Positions 10,763 to 19,493 of a DNA stretch of 20,654 nucleotides are shown here, piece after piece. Positions within the stretch are counted from its first letter, which is position 1. Every line of letters begins with the position of its first letter. A program made the translations under genes and the position numbers. The stretch lies in assembly GCA_000969725.1 (NCBI GenBank), contig JXSR01S034669.1; one strand, written 5' to 3'. This DNA is from Ophiothrix spiculata. Its lineage: Eukaryota; Echinodermata; Ophiuroidea; Amphilepidida; Ophiotrichidae. The notes under the pieces are model-generated. The model had not been told where the DNA came from and did not search any database. It was given only the letters and a program-made list of their open reading frames with translations.

Positions 10763-11099
10763 CCCGGGGGTTGGGGGTACTCAAGTTTGGTTTTGGCAGG
10801 GGTGTGCCGTTTGGAAATTTGAAGCAACACCCATGTATATACCAATTTTGAAGAAAAAGGGATCCATCCATATACCAAATTTTGAGTCAAATTTATACAA
10901 AAATTGAAATTTTCTCCGAAAATTTACGCTAATTTCCTAATTTTTGATTTTAGAAAATTTTGAAAAACAGACCCATCAAAATACCACATTTTGCAAAGAA
11001 AAAGGACCCAATGGCATACCAGACAGCCTGTTTTTGTTACCCAAGTTTGCGGCACATCCCTGTAATCACTTTTGTACTAAGTACCCCCCCCCCAACCGG
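10763..11099. mobile_element. 337-bp hAT-like MITE with 8-bp target duplication
   Basis: The ends are imperfect inverted repeats: CCCGGGGGTTGGGGGTACT at the left and AAGTACCCCCCCCCCAACCGG (one C-run shortened in most copies is likely) at the right, with GGGGTGTGCCG and CGGCACATCCC further in. The direct duplication CTTTCATG flanks both sides (10755-10762, 11100-11107). An 8-bp duplication fits hAT or P-type insertion. No transposase is present. The right end contains a run of ten C (11084-11093). Confidence 0.82.
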
Positions 11100-11260
11100 C
11101 TTTCATGTGACGGTAAGGCAAAATCAAATTTTGTGAATTTCTTAAAACCTGATTTTTTAGTGGTTTTTTTTTTCTTTGTTCAGTACACTATCCAAGTGTT
11201 TTGGCAAAACATACATCCTGCTATTTAATTGCAGGCAAATTAAGTCCAATTTACTCTACA

Positions 11261-11895
11261 ATTGGGTTTAGACTAAAAACGGTATAAATTGAATAGAATA
11301 TTAAACCATCCATTTAAAACACCTATTGATAAATCACTCCCAAGTAACCGTGTCATGTCATAGCACTTGATGGCACCATGGAGATTAATAGACTATGCCT
11401 GCTGTTTTTAGCTATGCTGTATAAATAACTTTTTACACAAATTGAAATCAAATATTCCTCGTTGTCGACAAAATACACACAGTTGTGAGCTCTTAGTGAC
11501 AAAAGTGCCAATAAATTCAGCTATGAACTCGTTTTGAAATCTGTTGTTCTGAAAGATCACTGAATCAATTATGATTGGCTGCATTAAGCTGTATCTGATT
11601 GGCTGTATATGTACTTGAAGACACCTTGATACTTTTGTAGATACATTATTTATCTGTTTTGATGTCTGCCTGTATTCAAGCTTTAGGACTCATTGCATAT
11701 TCTGAAGTGATAAATTCAAAGTAGGTCAATACAGAATGATCTAGACTAGAATTTTTTTTATATATGTGGTGAGCAAATCAAGGCCTTCTGTATATTGATA
11801 GAAACAAATACCACAAAATCTGGAGTTAAAAATTCAATCTTCAGCACCAAATTTTAAAAAACTCATTTAGTTTATTACCTGTATTTAAAAAAAAA
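11261..11895 (+). repeat. Unclassified ~0.5-kb repeat, copy B (subfamily beta) with extra tail
   Basis: The core unit is 11261-11787, aligned with copies A, C and D throughout. Copies B and C share AAGCTGTATCT, TTGATACTTTTGTAG and GCATATTCTGAAGTGAT, which define subfamily beta. After the common end GGCC, copy B continues with about 105 bp (TATTGATAGAAACAAATACC onward) that reappears after copy C at 14032-14140, beyond the LINE insertion. The unit of homology for B and C is therefore longer than for A and D. Confidence 0.9.
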
Positions 11896-12644
11896 TTAAT
11901 TATAGTGAATTTTTATAATCCCGACACCTAATTATAAATTTTGGGGGTGTGTCAACGATTCCATTCATTCTGAGAGGTTGTATGCTTTATCTAGCCAATT
12001 CAATAGAAGTTTTATATAATTATATGGCCATAATGAAATAAAATCCGCTTTCTTACAAAAAAATAGTGGATATAAAACCAAAGCTGGCATATATCGGCTA
12101 AAGTTGGGCACGTTACATGCACGCTTGATCCGTTACACGTAACAAATAAGTGGTAAACATGTACATGGATGAAACAAAATTTTTTCAAAGGCACGCAAAC
12201 TTATAACGATGTCACATTATCGCTAAAATCTGAAACTCCGATCTCTTTACATGTGGAAACAACTACATCTCATGCATTTTGTCCATTTTTTGTAAGATTC
12301 TTAAGATTATAAACTTAATATTTTGTTTTAACGTTCACCTTTTTAGCAAAAAAATAAATTTTAATTGGTAAAATTTCGGTATTACTTTGCGTATGATTCA
12401 GACCAATTCGTAAGTGCCGGTCGCTGCCATCTTTGATTTTTCTGTTCTCGGTGTATCCCGATTTTCACGTTTTATGGGGAATTGTGGGTAATTGATATCG
12501 GATCAATAACAATATGGCGACATGTGCAAGAAAAAAGTTGTCTGCTAGGGGTAGATACCACCCGAAATCTGCTTCAATCTACGGCATCAAAGGACTAAAA
12601 ACATAAAATCTGTGAATATTTTACTCAATTACTATCCTATGTAA
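11896..12644. other. Spacer between repeat copies B and C, nothing recognised
   Basis: It is not similar to the sequence following copy C's tail, so the B-C homology stops near 11895. GACACCTAATTATAAATT with GGGTGTGTC is a small hairpin near 11923-11953. Confidence 0.55.
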
Positions 12645-13175
12645 GATTTAGATTAAAAGCAGTATAAACCGAATAGAATATTAAATCGTCCATTTAAAAC
12701 CCCTATTGTTGAATCACTCCCAACTAACCGTGTGTGTCATGTCACAGCACTCGATGGCACCAAGGGGATTAATAGACTGTTCCTGCTGTTTCTAGTTATG
12801 CTGTATAAATAACTTTTTGCACAAATTGAAATCAAATATTCCTTGTTGTCGACAAAATACACAGTTGTGAGCTCTTAGTGACAAAAGTGCCAATAAATTC
12901 AGTAATGAACTCGTTTTGAAATCTGTTGTTTTGAAAGATCACTGAATCAATTATGATGGGTTGCAATAAGCTGTATCTAATTGGCCGTATGTACTTATGA
13001 AGATATCTTGATACTTTTGTAGATAAATTATTTATCTGTTTTGATGTCTGCCTGTATTCAAGCTTTAGGACTCATTGCATATTCTGAAGTGATGAATTCA
13101 AAGTAGGTTAATACAGATTGATCTAGACCTGATTTTATTTTACATATGTGGTGAGCAAATTATGGCCTTCTGTAT
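12645..13175 (+). repeat. Unclassified ~0.5-kb repeat, copy C (subfamily beta), split from its tail
   Basis: It aligns with B over its full length and carries a 2-bp deletion in the AATACACAG run of the core and an extra TGTG near its start. Its downstream tail is separated by the LINE fragment at 13176-14031 and resumes at 14032, so this copy predates that insertion. It is non-coding. Confidence 0.9.
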
Positions 13176-14031
13176 TATTTAATCATTCATTTATTTGCAA
13201 AAAAGTGACAAAGAATGAACAGAAAACCCAGGACATGGTTTGGTTTCATCCAAACACATGCAGGGTAGACAAAGATACAACATGCAACACACAAGGCAAT
13301 AAATAAGAGAACTGAAAAAGATCCAAAGTTATGAAACCACAACACAGGAGAGCCCAGAGAGAGAGGAACTCAGCATTTGATATAGGGACAATTTTCCCAG
13401 ACAGCATTGTATCGAGCATTCCAAATGGTGTAACTATATAGAAAGAAGAGCGAGCTGACTGAGTTCCTTCTTCAGGGGTCTCACATGTCTTGCGGTTGCC
13501 TGGAAGATGGCATGTGTAGCCCAAGTCGCTAAGATCCTTAATGAGATGGTTATATAGATTCTTTGCGATCATGTGCTTTGGCGATGTTAGTCTTAAAAGG
13601 AATGGTCAATTCAATGATCTTGATAGAACGTTTATTTTCCTCAAGGACAAACATATCAGGTTTAAGACTGGTAACAAGGATATTGGGGGGATTGATCCAC
13701 CGGCGGTAGAATGACCAGAAATATCGGCATAGACCTTAGCAGTCTCAAATTAAGTTTGAAAAGATCTTATAATGTGAGACAGGATGGTGTTATGACACCA
13801 TGTGAGGCGGCCTTGCTCAACAGAGGTGGGACATGAGTTGAGCACATGAATTAATGTTTCTTTGTTATTACATAATTTGCAGTTGGTGGTGGATCTTTTC
13901 CCCCAGTTGCACAAATTACTAAGAGTGGGCAAAAAAGTAAATGGAGGCACGACGGCACGGATGTAACATTAGCATCGATCGTTGTTACAAAAACTTAACA
14001 CCCCTCTGGGAAGATTGTAAATGTATATTGA
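13176..14031 (-). pseudogene. Decayed 3' part of a non-LTR retrotransposon (C-terminal end of the reverse-transcriptase protein)
   Basis: On the minus strand, 13950-13750 encodes a zinc-knuckle-like segment, CKLCNNKETLIHVLNSC, then GRLTWCHNTIL. This matches the known C-terminal Cys-Cys-His-Cys region of LINE reverse-transcriptase proteins (usual form GR..WRHN..L). After a stop and a frame change, 13740-13560 encodes AKVYADISGH, then KPDMFVLEENKR and IIELTIPFKTNIAKAH, the typical segment following the knuckle. A third frame near 13572-13490 gives LGYTCHL. The frames are thus broken at least twice and nothing is functional. Flanking TGTAT (13171-13175 and 14032-14036) is a probable short target duplication. 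An AT-rich tail lies at the low-coordinate, 3' side. The element is strongly 5'-truncated: endonuclease and polymerase domains are missing. Confidence 0.82.
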
Positions 14032-14140
14032 TGTATATTGATAGAAACAAATATCACAAAATCTGGAGTTATTATTTTATTCTTCAGCACCATATTTTCA
14101 GAAGCTTATTTTATTTTCATTACCTATATTTTTAAAAAAT
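14032..14140 (+). repeat. Displaced downstream tail of repeat copy C
   Basis: TATTGATAGAAACAAATATC and CACAAAATCTGGAGTTA, then TTCTTCAGCACCA, match the tail of copy B at 11791-11895. In B this joins the unit directly. Here it is separated from copy C by the LINE remnant. Confidence 0.85.
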
Positions 14141-15058
14141 TTGAATTAGCATTTTAGATTATTTTTCTTTACTCAGTTTACTCTCTATATGCTTTTTGTC
14201 ACTGCATTTTGCAAAGTCTATTTTCTGCTTGATTTTAAGGTAGTTATAACAGCTATGGTGTCATGCGCAGAATTTGTTCAAAATTTCACAGAATGTGCAG
14301 AATGAAGAAAAAAACTTGTATTCACAAAATTTGTCAATTTCTGAAAAATTACAATTTTCAAAAGATTTTGTTTCTGTGGCAGTGGTTCACAAATGAAGCT
14401 ATTTTTTTTTCTTTGCATTGCAAACTGATCACAGATTGTCATAAATTTTGATTTAAGGAAATATCTTTCATCGTTTACAAACAGGATACTTCTAATGTTT
14501 CTACTTCCCAAATGTTATTGCGTTAATTTCTAGAAACACTGAATAGCCATATCTCTCAGAATTTGTATTCATACTTTCCATGCTTCAATTTTAACAAACA
14601 AGGTGTCAAATGAAAGCTTATTAAATTTGCGACAATCTCTCGTTGGCTTTTAAAATTAAAGTGTTTCTAAAAAAATTTATAGGTGTTTGAAAATATGACT
14701 AAATTTAGGAGCTGAAAAATCATTTTTCTTGATAATAAAACACTTTATGGCAAAAAGCCCACAGGAGAATTTAGCTATTGTGATCCTTCACCAGCCCCTA
14801 AAATTTGAATGTCATAGCACATTCCCTCTTGACATGAAAATTCAAAACTCTGATTTTTTAGGGAATTTTCAAAAAATAAAGAAAAACATAAGAAATTGGC
14901 CGAATATTATAAAACTTATTAAATGTTACCATTGAAGGGTTTTCTTTAAATGGAAATAGGTTTTGGTTCCCATTCCCAAAAACTATTCACTTTATAGCTA
15001 ATTTTCTGACATGTGTAAATAGCCGTTCAAGCTACCTTAAGTTGTGATATCCTTAACA
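14141..15058. other. Spacer between copy C's tail and copy D, nothing certain
   Basis: AT-rich. CAAGGTGTCAAATGAAAGCT near 14600 faintly recalls the interior of the TA-flanked MITE (CAAGGTGTCATTTTAAAGCT), but no ends were found. Confidence 0.5.
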
Positions 15059-15548
15059 ATTGGGTTTGGACTAAAAACAGTATAAACCGAATTGCCTGTA
15101 TTGGTAAATCACTAATCGTGTCATGTCACAGCACTCGATGGCACCAAGGGGATCAATAGACTATACCTGCTGTTTCTAGTTATGCTGTATAAATAACCTT
15201 TTACACAAATTGAAATCAAATATTCCTCGTTGTCGACAAAATACACACATCTGTGAGCTCTTAGTGACAAAAGTGCCAATAAATTCAGCAATGAACTAGT
15301 TTTGAAATTGGTTGTTTTGAAATCACTGAATCAATTATGATGGGTTGCATTGAGCTAGTATCTATTTGGTCGTAAGTATACTTGAAGACACCTTTATAGT
15401 TTTGTAGATAAATTATTTATCTGTTTTGATGTCTGCCTGTAAGCTTTAGGGCTCATTGCATGTTCTAAGGTGTTGAATTCAAAATAGGTCAAAACAGACT
15501 GATCTAGATTTGAATTTTGTTTATTATGTCGTGAGCAAATCAAGGCCT
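15059..15548 (+). repeat. Unclassified ~0.5-kb repeat, copy D (subfamily alpha)
   Basis: It starts ATTGGGTTTGGACTAAAAAC and ends GTGAGCAAATCAAGGCC. Relative to A it has lost about 30 bp near the start (the AGAATATTAAACCGTCC portion) and carries small deletions. It shares the A-specific sequence variants. Its flank ATGCATTCATGACCAGG also resembles the flank of A. It has no coding capacity. Confidence 0.9.
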
Positions 15549-15590
15549 TATTTATTTTAGACAATCTATATACCAAAATGCATTCATGAC

Positions 15591-15660
15591 CAGGCGCGTA
15601 ACCAGGATTGTCAGTCCGAGGGGGCAAAAGTTGGTATCGTCTCTAAAACATCGGTGTCAT
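15591..15660. mobile_element. Left end of another DNA-transposon-like repeat, interrupted
   Basis: CAGGCGCGTAACCAGG followed by GTCCGAGGGGGCAAAAG resembles the CAGGCGCGTAGCCAGG-type ends of short DNA transposons in animal genomes. It is interrupted at 15661 by a complete MITE, and its sequence may resume after 16023 in the pyrimidine tract. No matching right end is seen. Confidence 0.45.
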
Positions 15661-16015
15661 CAGTGGCGGCGGAAGGTTAGAATCTTGGGGGAGGCAGCTA
15701 ATTTATTTTTAATCAAAAATGTTTTTGAGCTAAAATGGTCGGAGGAAAATTATTATATTTTGTAATGCGCGTGAAAAAAAATTAAGTTAAATCGGCTAAA
15801 TTCAGCTAAAAATTGTTTTAAAAATCTTGAAACTTTCGCAAAAATTGACATTATCTCTGAAAATTTACGCGAAGCGCGCAATTTTTTTTTTGATTTTTCA
15901 CATTTAAATTATCAAAACAAAGGGAAAATTCAACTTCCTGTCCTTTTCTTCATCTTTATTTATTGAGAGGGTTAGGGGGAACATGTCCCCATCCCCCCTG
16001 CTTCCGCCGCCTATG
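15661..16015. mobile_element. 355-bp hAT-like MITE with 8-bp target duplication
   Basis: The left end is CAGTGGCGGCGGAAG. The right end CTTCCGCCGCCTATG is its inverted match with two mismatches. Flanking GGTGTCAT (15653-15660) and GGTGTCGT (16016-16023) form an 8-bp duplication with one mismatch, as for hAT insertions. The interior is AT-rich. It includes GAAAATTTACGC, also found in the MITE at 10763-11099, so the two families may be related. Confidence 0.85.
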
Positions 16016-16020
16016 GGTGT

Positions 16021-16275
16021 CGTTCCCCTTTTTCTGCCTCTTTTTTCCTTCTCTTACTCTTTCTTTCCCTTCTTCCCATCTTTCTTCTCGCTCCCTCTCC
16101 TTTTTTTCCCTCCCTTCATTTTTCCCCTTCTCCTTCTCTCCCTCCTTCCCCTTTTCTTCTCTCCCCTTTCCTATTTTCCCTTCACTTTCCCCTTTTCTTC
16201 TCTTTCTCTCTCTCTTCCCCTTCTTTTCTCCCCTTCTTCTCGTCCCCAATTTTTCGCTTTTCCGTCCCCATTTTA
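16021..16275 (+). repeat. ~250-bp polypyrimidine tract
   Basis: The + strand is almost wholly C and T (motifs TTCCC, TTCTC, CTCTCTCTC) with only scattered purines. Long open frames on both strands here (rich in S, F, P and L, or in R, E, G and K) are artefacts of this composition. Such mirror-like tracts can form triplex DNA. It could also matter for splicing, but it lies more than 240 bp from the exon-2 acceptor. Confidence 0.9.
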
Positions 16276-16282
16276 GTTGTCC

Positions 16283-16295
16283 GGGGGGGGGGGGG
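16283..16295 (+). repeat. Run of 13 G
   Basis: Thirteen consecutive G follow directly on the pyrimidine tract. It is prone to length variation and possible quadruplex formation. Confidence 0.95.
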
Positions 16296-16517
16296 AAATC
16301 AAATGTACGCTTGATTCGAATCTTTATGAAACGGGCTAATTCTTCCTTTTCCTGATCAATTAAGCTTGCCTCCTCTCACCCAATAACATGACTGGTTGTC
16401 GCTACTTGGTCAGAAATAGCCGACTTATGTACCTCAGATGTTGAAGTCTTTCTAAGTTATATATTTAACAAAATTTGTCATAATGCTACTTTGAATAATG
16501 ATTTCTCTATTTTGTAG

Positions 16518-16621
16518 ACAATTACCATGCTTGAAACCAGACAGAAAGTGTTGGAGAAACAGATTGAGGAGATGGTTGCTACCAAGAATGAAAGACTCGA
16601 TCAAGAACGTAAGGAGCTCAA
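16518..16621 (+). CDS. Internal exon 2 (in view) of the coiled-coil gene
   Basis: This 104-bp exon has acceptor CTATTTTGTAG and donor GTAAGTATG. It reads from TITMLETRQKVLEKQIEEMV to ERKELK, with the last codon split after two bases (phase 2), and it joins exactly to the next exon as a Lys codon. It has leucine, methionine and isoleucine at heptad spacing among Glu, Lys and Gln, with no proline or glycine, as expected of a continuous two-stranded coiled coil. It sits 223 bp after a 13-G run and a pyrimidine-rich tract, so the acceptor follows immediately on repeat-rich intron sequence. Function is not identifiable from this segment. Confidence 0.8.
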
Positions 16622-16677
16622 GTAAGTATGGCAGAATGAACCATTTGGAATGTAAATTACATGGGCGTTTCCAAAGT

Positions 16678-17109
16678 AACGTTTGTGACCGAAAAATTGA
16701 AAAATTTCACTTTTAAATGACAACAGAACCTAGCATAAACATTATATCCACAAGTTTGTTGTTGATAATGGTGCTCACTGGTGGGATGAAGACATGTAGG
16801 TGTTCAAAGGATTAAATTAATTGCCAAAATCCTGAATAAAGTTCATGTAACGTTTGTGAATTGTTAATGCGACGTTTGTGACATCGCACAGAAATGGTTT
16901 TTTTGCCCCAAATGACTTCAAAGTGAAAATTCTCTGACATGTTAGCGAATTTCTTATTGCACTTTTCACAGATGATTGGTAACATATTTACATATATTAG
17001 CCTACATAAAAGTAGTAGGAAATTCTATCGTCAGGATTTCTTTTAATGCAATGTTTTGTTTGGTAACGTTTGTGACATTTTGGTGTAACTTTTTGGTAAT
17101 GTTTTTGAC
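16678..17109 (+). repeat. Five same-direction copies of an AACGTTTGTGAC motif
   Basis: Copies or near copies lie at 16678, 16849, 16871, 17065 and 17098, all on the + strand, with irregular spacing and unrelated sequence between them. They lie in the intron between exons 2 and 3. Confidence 0.6.
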
Positions 17110-17499
17110 ATTTTTTAATAATCACATGTGCTCATTCATGCACATATAGAAAAAAAATTAACAATTTCTTGATTAGAAAGTACTTTTCACGTACCAAGTA
17201 ACAAATGTATGACTGAAAAACCTGCTTATGTGGTCGAATAAAAAGCTGATTTTTTGCTTGAAGTCAAAAAAAAGTTTCATTTTCACTGGAATGAGCCACG
17301 TAAGAAATATCCATACAGGCATGAGAAACTTCTGTGGATTTCCGCAGATTTGGGGACCATTGTACATTACAAAGTATATAAGGAAAGGGAAACACATCCT
17401 GTGTTTGGACTTTACAGTCTATTTTTCTTTTCCTTTGTCATATAATTGCATAATTTTGTTTTTCATTGTTTGTAATTTATGATGATTAAAATAGTGACA

Positions 17500-17500
<1 letters not shown>

Positions 17501-17530
<30 letters not shown>
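17501..17530 (+). repeat. (ATT)n microsatellite
   Basis: Ten uninterrupted ATT-type trinucleotides, ending in ATA. Confidence 0.97.
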
Positions 17531-18253
17531 ATCTGACTCTTCTGAGATCAATGCAAATCCGAGTGTGATATTTGGGGTGGGATGGGGGGAAGCCCCTCAT
17601 CTTCATACTAGTCATTTCCAGTTCTAAACAATGTTTCTTAAAGCATTTTTGTTGTAATTGACTTGTCTCCCAATTTCCAAAGATCACACAAATGTAGCAA
17701 ACCTGCGTGAAATAAATCCCCCGATCAGTTTTAAGCCCAGATCGCTCGTAATTTTAGTGGCATGCCGTCTTCTTCTCGTAATAAATGTATTATTATAACT
17801 TCACCGAAATGGTGCCGCTTTTGTAGCAAACGGGATTTCCATAACATAAAAATATACATCGCAATGGCGCTCTCCAGTTGTTAGACATGTGATCAACATG
17901 GGTGGATTAAATGAACTTAGGACCATAATCGTTTATTACAAGTGATTTTGTAAATAAATCATCTTGCTGCAATATTTTTCGCTGTGGTTTTATGTCATTT
18001 GTAAGTATAGATAAATATAAACCTTGTATCTGATTTAGAATGCGTTTTATGGAGGATGCAAAATTATGCAGTTATGTACTGTTTCGTGTTGTGCATAGTG
18101 TTCTGCATTGCTGTCGCATACATGTACAATCACAAATGTATGACGGCACTTGCGATTACATGTTTACATAAACGAATAAAATAATAAGATGTGTTCACGG
18201 ACCAAAACAATAAGAAATAGGTCTTACTTTTGTTTAATTTGATTTGATTGCAG
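17531..18253. other. Intron sequence before exon 3, nothing recognised
   Basis: AT-rich with a GGGGTGGGATGGGGGGAAG purine run near 17573-17591. It ends in the exon-3 acceptor. Confidence 0.55.
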
Positions 18254-18407
18254 ACGTGTTGAAGCAGAACATCTGGCGGATCTCAAACAAGAGAAGTTTT
18301 ACTTGGAGACTCAAGTAGGCAATCTGGAATGTGATCTCCAACAAGCCAATCTGGTCAAGGAAGACTTGCAGGCTCATGTGGATAAATTACAACAGAGCAT
18401 GACCCAG
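18254..18407 (+). CDS. Internal exon 3 (in view) of the coiled-coil gene
   Basis: This 154-bp exon has acceptor TTTGATTGCAG and donor GTGAGG. It completes the split Lys codon and runs in one open frame to MTQ. Key stretches are VEAEHLADLKQEKFYLE and VGNLECDLQQANLVKEDL. The a/d-like positions are mostly L, V and F with charged residues between them, so the coiled coil of exon 2 continues. One Cys occurs in NLECDL. The exon ends in phase 0, matching the start of the next exon only 218 bp downstream. The gene product cannot be named; a profile search with the joined four-exon translation would be the deciding test. Confidence 0.83.
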
Positions 18408-18625
18408 GTGAGGAATCTCAAAAAAGTTTGAAAATAAGCAATGGCTTGGGCCAATCAAGGTTCAGTGCTCCTAGATGTTGTATGTGGTCATGAAATGATA
18501 CTAAGAGTTGAATGAGAACTTCTTTGGGTCAAACAGTGGTATAGTTTGCTTAGACTAAATGGAATTACAAGGTCAGTTAAGGCATGGTAAATAGTATATC
18601 ACATATTATTTCTTTCTTTTAATAG

Positions 18626-18823
18626 AGAAGTGAGGAGTATGAGGAAGAGCTACAGAAGTTGAAATCAGCGTTGAGATCAGCAGAAGAGTCTCAGAAGGAG
18701 GCCCAGCAAAACATGGAACATCTGGAAGAAAGTCAACGCGCCTTGAAAGAAAAAGTGCAGAGGTATCAGGACAGGTTGAGTGATGCCCGGCAGGAGTCCA
18801 GGAATACCATTCAGAGGCTGCAG
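18626..18823 (+). CDS. Internal exon 4 (in view) of the coiled-coil gene
   Basis: This 198-bp exon encodes 66 residues in phase 0 at both ends. The acceptor is TTTCTTTTAATAG and the donor GTAAGG. It includes EEYEEELQKLKSALRSAEES, then EHLEESQRALKEKVQRYQDR, ending NTIQRLQ. It has no Pro, Gly or Cys and a very high E, Q, K and R content, a textbook long coiled coil. A weak resemblance to myosin-tail or rootletin-like rods is compositional only and not evidence of orthology. An inverted-repeat transposon begins just 16 bp after the donor site (see 18840-19054), leaving the 5' splice site intact. No further exon is evident before the window ends, so the gene continues beyond it. Confidence 0.83.
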
Positions 18824-18839
18824 GTAAGGCACTGGAGCA

Positions 18840-19054
18840 CAATTAGGCCACAACTTTGTGGGGCAGGTCGCAACCTGGCCACAACCTTGATTTTCTGAGA
18901 TGGCGACAGTGGGCTTGATTTTTCACCTCAATATTATTGTAAAATATTTATAACATGTTTTGAAATTATTTAGAGGTGCATAATCAAGCCAACAGTCACC
19001 ATCTTGGAAAATCAAGGTTGTGGCAAGGTTGCGATCAAATTTGTGGCTTAATTG
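18840..19054. mobile_element. 215-bp MITE with long (~90-bp) inverted repeats, next to exon 4
   Basis: The left arm contains CAATTAGGCCACAAC, GCCACAACCTTGATTTTC and GGCTTGATTTTTCACCTC. The right arm is the inverted counterpart (GAGGTGCATAATCAAGCC, GAAAATCAAGGTTGTGGC, GCCACAAATTTG inverted). The ends lie in a palindromic AATTA/TAATT context, so a TTA or TA duplication cannot be told apart. The start of a second copy, identical over at least 32 bp, is at the window's right edge. Confidence 0.85.
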
Positions 19055-19130
19055 TTTTGGTTTGTCTTACTTGTGAAAGAAAACTCCTCCAAATGTTACA
19101 GAAAAGTTGTAGTGGAATTGAATATTAATC

Positions 19131-19493
19131 CTGCTTTCATACTTATTGTATACTTTGATCAACACTATATAGGCAAGAATTATGAGGCTTTTCCGCAGGT
19201 AAGTATAATTCCACTTATGCGTGCTGCGTAACACTTTCAACACGCAATGCAACTCCTGCACTTGCTTATCTGTATCAATTCACGACATGAAGAGACCAGC
19301 CTATTTGGTGTTGATCAAAGTATAGCTTTGAAGCTTTGTTGCTTCATATCACTTTGAAAGTTGAATTTGTTTTTCAACTTGAAAAATCTTGCCTTTTTAT
19401 GTCAATACCGACAACCAGAAGCGTCAAGTTTCTTCAAAAAAATATGTCATGCAGCGTCAAAGTTACAAATACTCAAATTAAGTATGAAAGCAG
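19131..19493. mobile_element. ~363-bp inverted-repeat element
   Basis: The outer arms CTGCTTTCATACTTA (19131-19145) and TAAGTATGAAAGCAG (19479-19493) are exact inverts. A second exact inverted pair, TACTTTGATCAACAC (19151-19165) and GTGTTGATCAAAGTA (19308-19322), lies inside and is not symmetric with the outer pair. This suggests nested or rearranged foldbacks. No clear target duplication or ORF is seen. Confidence 0.65.

Noticed and set aside
14560..14640. Third copy of the TA-flanked MITE
   Set aside because: Only a ~20-bp faint similarity (CAAGGTGTCAAATGAAAGCT) and no terminal repeats.
15956..16355. Long overlapping open frames (97-130 codons) on both strands
   Set aside because: They lie over the pyrimidine tract. 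The Ser/Phe/Pro- or Arg/Glu/Gly-rich translations are composition artefacts.
17501..17530. ATT repeat as part of a CRISPR or satellite array
   Set aside because: Simple uninterrupted trinucleotide microsatellite with no spacers.
18606..18842. 78-codon minus-strand open frame opposite exon 4
   Set aside because: It is a shadow of the real plus-strand exon, which has splice sites and frame continuity.
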